NCBI GenBank assembly: GCA_028274465.1
Contig: CM051458.1
Span: 17,375,566 to 17,439,565, forward strand
Origin: Plantago ovata
Lineage: Eukaryota; Streptophyta; Magnoliopsida; Lamiales; Plantaginaceae
DNA: 64,000 nt
Direction of reading: 5' to 3'
Under the pieces are notes generated by a model. That model made no database searches, was not told the DNA's origin, and was given only the letters and a program-made list of their open reading frames with translations. Each line of letters opens with the position of its first letter. Position 1 is the first letter of the stretch. Both the position numbers and the translations under genes were made by a program. Shown in pieces: positions 33,370 through 43,413 of this stretch.

Positions 33370-34693
33370 TTACCGAACGGTTTGGCCTCGGTCGGCTGAG
33401 TATTCAAGAATGGACTCAAGAGTACCTCCCCACGGTGGCCGCCATTCTCTTGGTCCGATGTAGCAAAGAGACCTAGGAAGCCTCAAAGATCTCACCACGG
33501 TGAATGGACTGGTTTGCTTTGCAGGCATATCCAATAAGGACTTCATCAATAGGAGGACATTCACTTTGACTTCATCGAGGTGCTTGTTTAGTGGTGGCTC
33601 CTGTGTATCTTGCTTGTCAAGCTTTCCACATCGGAGAAGTAGATTCACCTCTTTGTACTTAAGAACCTCAGTAGTAACGGAAGGAAATGGTTTTGGGTTG
33701 ATGCGAATGTCTGGGAGTAAAGAAACAGGGGAGCTGTGGTCGTCCAGCTCACTGGTCATGGGAGGTGGTTCTCCCCCCATGCTGGGCGACTCGCCCCCCA
33801 CCTCCAGGGGGGCGTCGCCTTCCAATCGTTTCTCCTCTTCAAGTTCTCGAACCTCTTCTACTTCTGCACAATTCAACAAGCTGAATTCTTCTGTAAGATG
33901 CTCAGTTACTTCAACTTCTTCAACAACTTTTGCTATACGAAGGTCATCTTCAACTTGCTCGGCATGTGCATCTTCCTCACTGATTTCTTCGGTTTCAAAT
34001 ACTCCTCGGATGAGCTTCCTGCTTCACCTCGATCTACTTCCTTTGTGGTGATGTGAATTGGTATGACCTCATCGGATTGTGTTGAACCTCTGGCGTACTT
34101 ACTGAGGACTTCCTCTGCCTCGTCGACCGTACATTCTCCCAGACCGCCGCTCAACTGATCCACTCTAAGTCGTTCCTCTTCACGAAGTCCACCAACGAAG
34201 CACCAAATCAACTCCCCATCTTCGAAACGGTGATGGGGGCACTCACGTTTATACATCTCAAAACGTTCGTAGGCGTCCCAAACTGCTCATACTCTCCTTG
34301 CTCGAAATATTGGATCCTATCACGTAAGGCAATTGTCTCATGATAAGGCATGAACCGCGCCAAGAACTCCTCTACTACTTGGCCCCAAGTTTTCAGCGAT
34401 CCTGGTTCAAACCTTGCAATCCAACGCCTCGGCTCATACCCAAGAGCAAAAGAAAATAGTTTCCTGCATAATTGGTCCTTAGTAAACCCTTCTGCTGGAA
34501 TTCTTTCTATTTCCTCCTCATAAGATCGAATGAAACTCCATGGGTCCATCCCTACTCCATCTTCGTACCTCGGTAAGTAACTCACCATGGACTCCGTCAC
34601 CTCATACCTCCTTAACTCGTCTTCCAGGTATATGGAAGATCCTCTCCTCACCTGCGAGAATTGGGGTGTCATGCGAGCGCGCATGGACATCAT
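33370..34693 (-). pseudogene. gag: Gag, type B (E5 copy)
   Basis: ATG at 34693 (MMSMRARMTPQFSQVRRG). The capsid part reads FIRSYEEEIERIPAEGF, LCRKLFSFALGYEPRRW and VEEFLARFMPYHETIALRDR. A one-base frameshift near 34270 and further breaks near 33945 separate it from the acidic tail, which ends at 33370 through a short shared 3' sequence (SADRGQTVR). The tail holds two GC palindromes (33784-33796 and 33807-33819) translated in frame (GGESP, GDAPL). It is homologous to E2 gag over its length. No zinc knuckle seen. Confidence 0.75.
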
Positions 34694-34923
34694 ACCTGTA
34701 TGTCTGTAGTAAGAGTAACTCAAAACTAAAATTAGCCTCGTTAGAAATTTCGAAAAATCGAGAATAAATCTAGATATCGAATACTACTAAGGCTAGGAAA
34801 GGGAAATGAGAAACTGACTAGGAAAGCAGTATCAGAGAGAGATTGAAAAGGAAAACTAAAACTAGTAGAATTAGGAATCTAAAGCTGTAAATATAAACAA
34901 ATTAAATAGAAAACAGGAGTATA

Positions 34924-34942
34924 GTCCCCGGTAGCGGCGCCA
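34924..34942 (-). other. Primer-binding site, tRNA-Asp (E5)
   Basis: In sense, TGGCGCCGCTACCGGGGAC, two mismatches to tRNA-Asp. The gag leader at 34694-34923 is noncoding. Confidence 0.85.
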
Positions 34943-34945
34943 ATT

Positions 34946-36208
34946 TGATGAACGTGTCAGATTCAGTCAAATAAATTTTGTTATTTAGCCAAAGGCAATC
35001 CACAACTACAACGAAAACCGTAGTGTAGTAGTAGAATGACTCGAGTGTCGTTCTCTCAGGACTATACTAGCTTTATCAAATCTAATTTAGAATATAAAAC
35101 AGCAGATAGAAAGCAATAGGGGGTTTTCAAGCAGATAATGGAGGTTGGTGATAGTATGGTCCTTCTTAACATAACGGGTCGATAATCATGCATAAATTCC
35201 TCGGTCTTGCATAGAGATCTTTGAATGAATCTTGGGTCCTGTTGTAAGTATTGTGCACTACGGAGATAATATGGGTCTGACCTGTCAACAACTAACGTCC
35301 TATTGTGTTCCGTAAACATTCAACACTACGAAGATAATTTTGTCTGATTGGCCGACAAGTGTCCTAGTGTGCATAATGATCAATACAACATACGAGAATT
35401 TTGGTGTTCGACTCATCAACGAAATAAAGCAATGACACGGAGTATAATGCGCGATATAGCCATTAGCATGAATATGTTCCCTCGCTAAGAATTCACATAC
35501 TACCACCAACGATAAATTTAGCTACTCATAATGTGCATGCAATCAATAGCAATCATAGAAGAAAATATATTGAAAGAATATAAAATAAGTAGATAAAAGT
35601 TGTAAGATACAAAGTTACCGAAGGTTGTCAATCTCCGGATGATTGCGATCCTACGCGCTCCAATCTGCTATGAAAAAGTATCCCCTAAGCTATGGAACTC
35701 CCAGGACAGGCCCTGGGAAGTTCCTACCTAAAACTATAGAGAGAGGTGAGAAAGTAGGCTTGGAAAGATATGATTTTTGGAGAGAAAACTCGCAACTATA
35801 TATAGGCCCGAAAAACTGGGCGGTTCGCCCGAGAGCTGGGGCGGTTCGCCCCCCAGTATTTCGCGGAATTTCCGTGTTTTTCGACGCGGATTTGGATTTC
35901 TTCACATTTTCGGACTCGGTTTTAGACTTCTAATGGCCTTCTAACCTCCAGATTCGACCCCTAGACTCCCAATCCTATCCGGAAACCTTCAGATACTCCA
36001 AATAGGCTTCTGGAACACCAATTCCTTGTAGACTTCAATATAATTGCCCGTAAATCTCCGAATTTCAACCAAAACCTGTAAAATAAAATCTAAAGGGAAA
36101 CGTGACACTATTCTAATAAAATGTACTAAAATATAGCTAAATTAACATAGAGGATAGCTAAATTAGGTGAAAAAGACTCGAATGAAAGTGTAAAATACAC
36201 ATTCATCA
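34946..36208 (-). repeat. E5 5' LTR
   Basis: Same termini as the 3' copy. GC cluster at 35818-35862, TATA at 35795-35806. Leader hairpin at 35694-35724 with a 12-bp stem: arms GGAACT+CCCAGG and CCTGGG+AGTTCC, with one bulged T in sense. Confidence 0.9.
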
Positions 36209-36213
36209 GAGGT

Positions 36214-36694
36214 GAGAAAGTAGGTCTAGAAAGATATGATTTTCGGAGAAAACTGAGCACTATATATAGGCTTCGAAATACTGTGGGGCGGTTCGCCCCA
36301 CACGCGCGGCGGTTCGCCCGGTGTGGGGCGGTTCGCCCCAGACAATTTCTCGCGGAAATCCGCGTTTCGACGCGGTTTTGGATTTCTTCCCCTTTTCGGA
36401 CTCGGTTTCTGACTTCTAGTAGCCTTCTAACCTCCAGATTCGGCCCCTAGACTCCAAAACCCATCCGGAAACCTTCAGATACTCCAAATACGCTTCTGGA
36501 ACACCAATTCCTTGTCAACTTCAATATAATTGCCCGGAAATCTTCGAATTTCAACCAAAACCTGTAAAATAAAATCAAAAGGGAAACGTGACACTATTCT
36601 AATAAAATGCATTAAAATATAGCAAAATTCACATAGATGATAGCTAAAATAGGTGAAAAAGACTCGAACGAAAGTGTAAAATACACATTCATCA
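36214..36694 (-). repeat. E4R 5' LTR, outer (U3) part
   Basis: Continuation of 29824-30630 after the E5 insertion. TATA at 36261-36269, GC cluster at 36282-36342 (cores CGGTTCG), end at TTCATCA 36694. Confidence 0.85.
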
Positions 36695-37004
36695 ATAAGC
36701 CATAGAACCTCGGAAGTTGTTGGAATGCGTGGTTCTTGATCTCCAGATCTCGGGTTGCAGACGAAAGAACAATCGCCGGTCCCCTCATACGATCCTTGGT
36801 GGGTTGAACCCATGCCTTCAGTGGTCTAGCTTCTGCCATTCCGTCGATTTCCTTGAAAAGACTGTGTAGAGATTCAGAGAAATAGGTATCCTCTATTTCC
36901 TCTAGTGCGCGCCTTTCAAGTAGTCGCCTTCTTTGGTGGTAGACTCTATCGATCTCAGCAATTGAATCAGCAAGCGGTGTTCCTGCAGAACGTGTATGCG
37001 GCAT
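36695..37004 (-). pseudogene. gag: Gag type A, N-terminal fragment (E6)
   Basis: Clean N-terminus starting MPHTRSAGTPLADSIAEIDR at ATG 37004, through ESLHSLFKEIDGMAEARPLK, RGPAIVLSSATRDLEIKN and QQLPRFYGL, where the E4R LTR interrupts it. It shows the intact form of the N-terminal region that carries stops in E1 and E4R. Confidence 0.85.
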
Positions 37005-38464
37005 ACACTATCGGTAACAGACTAGGAAAGGTGATTAGAAACAGACTAGGAAAGCAGTATCAGAGAGAGATTAAAAAGGAAAACTTAAACTAGTAGAGTT
37101 AGGAATCTAAAGCTGTAAATATAAAAAAATTAAACAGAAAAAAGGAGTATAGTCCCCGGCAACGGCGCCAATTTGATGAACGCGGATGTCGTGCTCCGGA
37201 TTGAGTCAAATAAATTTGTAATTAGCCAAAGGCAATCCACAACTACAACGAAAACCGTAGTGTAGCAGTAGAATGACTCGAGTGTCGTTCTCTCAGGACT
37301 ATAACTAGCTTTATCTATTTAACAAGAGAATATAAAACAGCAGACAGATAGCAAAAGGGGTTTCTAGTAGATAATGGAGATTGGTGATAGCATGATCCTT
37401 CTTAACATAACGGGTCGATAATCATGCATAAATTCCTCGGTCTTGCATAGAGATCTTTGAATCAATCTAGTGTCCTGTTGGAAATATTAAGCACTACGAA
37501 GATAATTAGTCTGACAAGTCAATCACTATTGTCCTAATGTGTTCCGTAATTATTCAACACTACGAAGATAATTGGTCTGATGGTTGACAAGTGTCCAATT
37601 GTGCATAATAATTAATACAACATACGAGAATTTAGGCTGTGCCTGATCAACGAAATAAAGCAATGACACGGAGTATAATGCGCGATATAGCCATTAACAT
37701 GATTATCTTCCCTTCGCTAAGAATTCACATACTACCACCAACGATAAGTTTAGCTACTCATAATAGGCATGCAATCAACAGAAATCATAGAAGAAAACAT
37801 GTTGAAAGAATATAATAAAATAAGTAGAATAAAAATGTAAGATACAAAGTTACCGAAGGTTGTCAATCTCCGGATGATTGCGATCCTACGAGCTTCAAAC
37901 TGCTATGAAAAAGTGTCCCCTAAGCTACGGACCCCCAGAACAGGCTCTGGGAAGTCCCTACCTAAAACTACAGATGGAGGTGAGAAAGTAGGTCTGGAAA
38001 GATATGATTTTCGGAGAAAACTTAGCAACTATATATAGGCTTCGAAATACTGTGGGGCGGTTCGCCCCACACGCGCGGCGGTTCGCCCGGTGTGCGGCGG
38101 TTCGCCCCAGACAATTTCTCGCGGAAATCCGCATTTTCGACGCGGTTTTGGATTTCTTCCCCTTTTCGGACTCGGTTTCTGACTTCTAGTAGCCTTCTAA
38201 CCTCCAGATTCGGCCCCTAGACTCCAAATCCCATCCGGAAACCTTCAGATACTCCAAATAGGCTTCTGGAACACCAATTCCTTGTCAACTTCAATATATT
38301 TGCCCGGAAATCTTCGAATTTCAACCAAAACCTGTAAAATAAAATCTAAAGGGAAACGTGACACTATTCTAATAAAATACATTAAAATATAGTTAACTTA
38401 ACATAGAGGATAGCTAAAATAGGTGAAAAAGACTCGAATGAAAGTGTAAAATACACATTCATCA
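37005..38464 (-). mobile_element. E6 5' end: leader, primer site and 5' LTR
   Basis: The leader is at 37005-37151 and a perfect 18-nt tRNA-Asp primer site at 37152-37170 (complement). The LTR is 37174-38464 (TGATGAACGCGG...TTCATCA), with leader hairpin 37929-37957 (GGAC/GTCC arms), TATA 38026-38037 and GC cluster 38052-38110. Right flank ATCTC is part of the E7 LTR, so E6 inserted into it; the mate LTR is not in the window. Confidence 0.85.
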
Positions 38465-39536
38465 ATCTCTAAGGACTATAACTAGCTTTATCTAATTTAA
38501 CTTGAGAATATAAAATAGCAGACGACTTAGCAAAGGTTTTTCTTAACAGATAATGGAGATTGGTGATAGTATGGTCATTCAAAGCATAACGGGTTAATAA
38601 TCATGCATAAATTCCTCGGTCTTGCATGGAGATCTTTGATCAATGAATTGTCCAATTGTGTTCCGTAATTATTCAACACTACGAAGATATAGATTTAGAT
38701 AGATCAAAGAAATAAAGCAATAACTCGGAGTATAATGCGCGATATAGCCATTAGCATAATTATCAACCCTTGGCTAAGAAATCACATACTATCACCAACG
38801 AGAAGTTTATCTACTCATAGTTGTCATGCAATCAACAGAAATCATACCACGAATGAATGAAAACATGATGAAAGATATATAAATATAAATAGAAAAACTG
38901 TAAGATACAATGTTACCGAAGGTTGTCAATCTCCGAAGAATCGCGATCTTACAAGCTCCAAAGTGCTAAGAAAAAGTATCTCCTAAGCTAAGAACCCCCA
39001 GAACAGGCTCTAGGAAATTCCTACCTAAAACTACAGAGAAAGGTGAGAGAAAAGGTCTAGAAAAGTATGAAACACGGAGAAAACTGAACAACTATATATA
39101 GGCTTTCGAATTGTGTGGGGCGAAGGGCCCCACACACCGGGCGATTCGCCTGGTGTGGGGCGATTCGCCCCACATCCCGGGCGACTCGCCCGGGAGTAAA
39201 TTTCGGCCCAGAACGCAGTTTTGAATTTCTTCCCCTTTTTGGACTCGGTTTCTGCCTTCTAGTGACCTTCTAGCCTCCAGATTCGGCCCCTAGACTTCAA
39301 ATCCTATCCGGAATCTTTCAGATACTCCAATTAGGCTTCTGGAACACCAATTCCTTGTCTACTTCAATATAATTGCCCGAAAAACCTCGTTTTTCAACCA
39401 AAATCTGTAAAATAAAAACTAAAGGGAAACGTGACACTATTCTAATAAAATGCACTAAAATATAGATAAATTAACATAGAGGATAGCTAAAATAGGTGAA
39501 AAAGACTCAATGAAAGTGTAACATACACATTCATCA
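38465..39536 (-). repeat. E7 3' LTR, lacking its first ~100 bp
   Basis: Begins at ATCTCTAAGGACTATAAC, where E6 inserted, and ends TTCATCA at 39536. E2/E4L subfamily. Leader hairpin 38992-39020 (one mismatch), GC cluster 39112-39194, TATA near 39092-39101. Confidence 0.85.
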
Positions 39537-40845
39537 AACTCCCCAAACCGAACCTTTGCTTGTCCTCAAACAACTAAGCTAGACTCTAATGCAAAAAACA
39601 ATGCAACACAAAAAATGGAGTCCCATGCCAAATAAAATGAACTAATCTACTGAATCTATCAAAAAACATATGAACAGAAACCATACTATAACGACCCGAC
39701 CAATCTGGCCGGCGTGGTTACTCATGGGCGCTCTCCGGGGTGATATGCTGGCCCCACAGACCAACACGAGTTCTAATCCACGCACTTTGTCCTCACTCGT
39801 GCGCGCACTGGGAACTTCCCAGTGGGTCACCCATCCTAGAATTGCACCAGAGCAAGCACGCTTAACTCTGAAGTTCTTCTAGGTGAATTCCTGAAAAGAA
39901 AGGTGCACCTTGTTGGTATGAGTAGCGTTCTCAACCCTTTTAAGCTTCTGAAATCTGGGGCGTTACAATCACCCCCTCTTAAATTGCACAACGTCCTCGT
40001 TGCGCGCTGTCCTGAGACCAACCATCCGTGCAGGACTCTAGAGGTGGCCCCTACGGGATCAAGAGGTGGCTCCCACCGCCCATACAGTGTAGCACTTTGC
40101 CCCGTATGGCACTTAGCTCCTGCAGTTCCGGATAGTCCCGCTCTGATACCACTTGTAACGACCCGACCAATCCGGCCGGCGTGGTTACTCATGGGCGCTC
40201 TCCGGGGTGATATGCTGGCCCCACAGACCAACACGAGTTCTAATCCACGCACTTTGTCCTCACTCGTGCGCGCACTGGGAACTTCCCAGTGGGTCACCCA
40301 TCCTAGAATTGCTCCAGAGCAAGCACGCTTAACTCTGAAGTTCTTCTAGGTGAATTCCCGAAAAGAAAGGTGCACCTTGTTGGTATGAGTAGCGTTCTCA
40401 ACCCTTTTAAGCTTCTGAAATCTGGGGCGTTACACATACAAGTCATTATATGAATATAGGTTGAAGAATGCCTCGATTGACTCATACACATTCACATAAG
40501 CACTTATGTCAAGACAAGATAGTCTCTCGTAACATTCTCTACCTGGACCTAGTCAGTGACAACGTAATGAAATATGTTAGAATACGAATGGTTGTCCCGT
40601 GCCTATGAAACTGAGGACTTACTGTTGTTCACCAAGTTAAGACTTTTCCTCAAAGAGGTCGAACCAGTACTGGCTCTCATCAAACGAAGGAGGATTCCCT
40701 AAAAAGATAACACTCCCCTATTCTACCCATCTCTCAAGCAAAGTCTTAAGCTATTCACCACTTCCTGAATGGCAGGACGAGGGTGGTCTAGAACAGATGA
40801 CACTTAAAAACAAACACAAAAGATAGAAAATTACAACACGATTAC
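39537..40845 (-). other. E7 3' noncoding region, interrupted by a TRIM
   Basis: Polypurine tract (complement of 39537-39554) followed by the shared 3' noncoding sequence, split by the TRIM at 39687-40434 and cut off at 40845 by E8, within the block that elsewhere leads into the Lys-rich tract. Confidence 0.7.
39687..40434 (-). mobile_element. TRIM (terminal-repeat retrotransposon in miniature)
   Basis: 748 bp: two 281-bp LTRs (39687-39967 and 40154-40434) and a 186-bp core. Target duplication CATAC on both sides (39682-39686 and 40435-40439). Sense LTR: TGTAACGCCCC...GGTCGTTACA. The core has a tRNA-Met-type primer site (sense TGGTATCAGAGC, complement near 40141-40152) and a polypurine tract (AAGAGGGGGTGAT, complement of 39968-39980). 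I count four differences between the LTRs by eye. No protein is encoded; ORFs within it are chance. Confidence 0.92.
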
Positions 40846-43413
40846 TGACGAACGCGGATTTGTTGGGTCCGGATCAGTCAAATAAATTTGTTATTTAGCC
40901 AAAGGCAATTCACAACTACAACGAAAACCGTAGTGTAGCAGTAGAATGACCTCGAGTGTCGTTCTCTAAGGACTATAACGAGCTTTATCTAATTTAACTA
41001 AAGAATATAAAAACAGCAGACGATAAAGCAAAGGTTTTTTCTAACAGATAATGGAGATTGGTGATAGTATGATCCTTGAAAGCGTAAAGGGTTAATAATC
41101 ATGCGTAAATTCCTCGATTTTGCATGGAGATCTTTGATCTATGAGTTGTCCTGTTGTAATTATTAAACACTACGAAGTTATAGATTCTGATAAGTCAAAC
41201 ACTATTGTCCAATTGTACGAAGATATAGATTCTAATAGGTCAAAGACTATTGTCCACTTGTGTGCAATAATTAATCAACAATACGAAGATAGAGATTTTG
41301 AAAGATCAAAGAAATAAAGCAATAACACGGAGTATAATGCGCGATATAGCGATTAGCATAATTATCAACCCTTCGCTAAGAATTCACATACTACAACAAA
41401 CGAGAAGTTTAGCTACTCATAGTTGTCATGTGATGAATGTGTATTTTACACTTTCATTCGAGTCTTTTTCACCTATTTTAGGTATCCTCTATGTTAATTT
41501 AGCTATATTTTAGTGCATTTTGGTTGAAATTCGAAGATTTCCGGGCAATTATATTGAAGTTGACAAGGAATTGGTGTTCCAGAAGCCTATTTGGAGTATC
41601 TGAAGGTTTCCGGATAGGATTTGGAGTCTAGGGGCCGAATCTGGAGGTTAGAGGGCTACTAGAAGTCAGAAACCGAGTCCGAAAAGGGAAAGAAATCCAA
41701 AAACGCGTCGAAAACGCGGAATTCCGCGAAAAAACCGCGGGCGAACCGCCGCATATGTGGGGCGAACCGCCGGGTGTGTGGGGCGAACCGCCCCACAGTA
41801 ATTCGAAGCCTATATATAGTTGCTCAGTTTTCTCCGAAAATCATATCTTTCCAGACCTACTTTCTCACCTCTCTCTGTAGTTTTAGGTAAGGACTTCCCA
41901 GAGCCTGTTCTGGGGGTCCGTAGCTTAGGGGACTCTTTTTCATAGCAGTTTGGAGCTCGTAGGATCGCAATCATCTGGAGATTGACAACCTTCGGTAACT
42001 TTGTATCTCACAATTTTATTCTATTTATTTTATTATATTCTTTCAACATGTTTTCTTCTATGATTTCTGTTGATTGCATTCCTATTATGAGTAGCTAAAC
42101 TTATCGTTGGTGGTAGTATGTGAATTCTTAGCGAAGGGAAGATAATCATGCTAATGGCTATATCGCGCATTATACTCCGTGTCATTGCTTTATTTCGTTG
42201 ATCAGGCACAGCCTAAATTCTCGTATGTTGTATTAATTATTATGCACAATTGGACCCACGTCGACATGTACGCGAGTTTATCTTCGTAGTGTTGAATAAT
42301 TACGGAACACATTAGGATAATAGTGATTGACTTGTCAGACCAATTATCTTCGAAGTGCTTAATAATTGCAACAGGACACTAGATTGATTCAAAGATCTCT
42401 ATGCAAGACTGAGGAATTTATGCATGATTATCGACCGGCTATGCTAAGAAGGATCATACTATCACCAATCTCCATTATCTGCTAGAAACCCCTTTTGCTA
42501 TCTGTCTGTTGTTTTATATTCTCTTGTTAAATAGATAAAGCTAGTTATAGTCCTGAGAGAACGACACTCGAGTCATTCTACTGCTACACTACGGTTTTCG
42601 TTGTAGTTGTGGATTGCCTTTGGCTAAATACAAATATTATTTGCTTGAATTCGGAGCACGACATCCGCGTTCATCATCATGCAATCAACAGAAATCATAT
42701 AATAAAACATGTTGAAAGATATATAAAAATAAGTAGAAAAACTGTAGGATACAATGTTACCGAAGGTTGTCAGTCTCCGAAGAATCGCGATCTTACAAGC
42801 TCCAAACAGCTATGAAAAAGTATCTCCTAAGCTATGAACCCCCAGAACAGGCTTTGGGAAGTTCCTACCTAAAACTACATAGAAAGGTGAGAGAGAAGGT
42901 CCGAAAAAGTATGAAAAATGGAGAAAAACTGAGCAACTATTTATAGTGTTCGAATTGTGTGGGGCGATTCGCCCCACACACCGGGCGACTCGCCTGGTGT
43001 GGGGCGAATCGCCCCACATCCCGGGCGATTCGCCCGGGAGTCCCGGGCGATTCGCCCGGGAGTATTCGTCGCGAATTTACGCGTTTTTTACGCGCTTTTC
43101 GATTTCTTCACCTTTTCGGACTCGGTTTCTGACTTCTAGTGGCCTTCTAACCTCCAGATTCGACCCCTAGACTTCAAATCCTATCCGGAAACCTTCAGAT
43201 ACTCCAATTAGGCTTCTGGAACACCAATTCCTTGTCTACTTCAATATATTTGCCCGGAAATCCTCGTTTTTCAACCAAAATCTGTAAAATAAAAACTAAA
43301 GGGAAACGTGACACTATTCTAATAAAACGCACTAAAATATAGCTAAATTAACATAAGGATAGCTAAAATAGTTGAAAAAGACTCAAATGAAAGTGTAAAA
43401 TACACATTCATCA
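40846..43413 (-). repeat. E8 3' LTR, interrupted by solo LTR S2
   Basis: TGACGAACGCGG at 40846 to TTCATCA at 43413, with S2 plus one target-duplication copy occupying 41431-42681. GC cluster 42956-43064 is the most regular in the window: it includes a 25-bp perfect palindrome at 42956-42980 (arm TGTGTGGGGCGA, central T). The TATA-like site is TATTTATAG near 42938. Leader hairpin 42836-42864 has one mismatch. Confidence 0.85.
41431..42676 (+). mobile_element. Solo LTR S2 (Athila-type) with target duplication
   Basis: TGATGAATGTG...GCGTTCATCA, flanked by TCATG on both sides (41426-41430 and 42677-42681). U3 lacks about 60 bp found in relatives (GTGCATTTT joins directly to TTGGTTGAAA). GC cluster 41735-41798, TATA 41810-41819, leader hairpin 41891-41919 (GGAC/GTCC arms). 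Confidence 0.92.

Larger units (their letters stand above)
30631..36208 (-). mobile_element. E5: complete non-autonomous Athila-type element, nested in the E4R LTR
   Basis: 5578 bp with two nearly identical LTRs (30631-31899 and 34946-36208) and a perfect 5-bp target duplication, GAGGT (30626-30630 and 36209-36213). Primer site, gag type B and 3' noncoding region are present; protease, reverse transcriptase and integrase are missing. The near identity of the LTRs makes it one of the youngest insertions here. Because it has no pol it must have moved using enzymes supplied by a relative with compatible LTRs. Confidence 0.9.
26693..36694 (-). mobile_element. E4R: 5' half of a minus-strand Athila-type element, split by E5
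   Basis: Read on the minus strand: 5' LTR (36694-36214 joined to 30630-29824), primer site, gag type A (29654-27503), post-gag spacer and putative intron running into the gap. The right flank (ATAAGCCATAGAACC) is the gag of E6, so E4R inserted into E6. E5 is inserted in its LTR. Confidence 0.8.

Noticed and set aside
39642..40349. ORFs of 62-153 codons within and across the TRIM
   Set aside because: TRIM elements are noncoding. The ORFs cross LTR boundaries and repeat because the LTR repeats.
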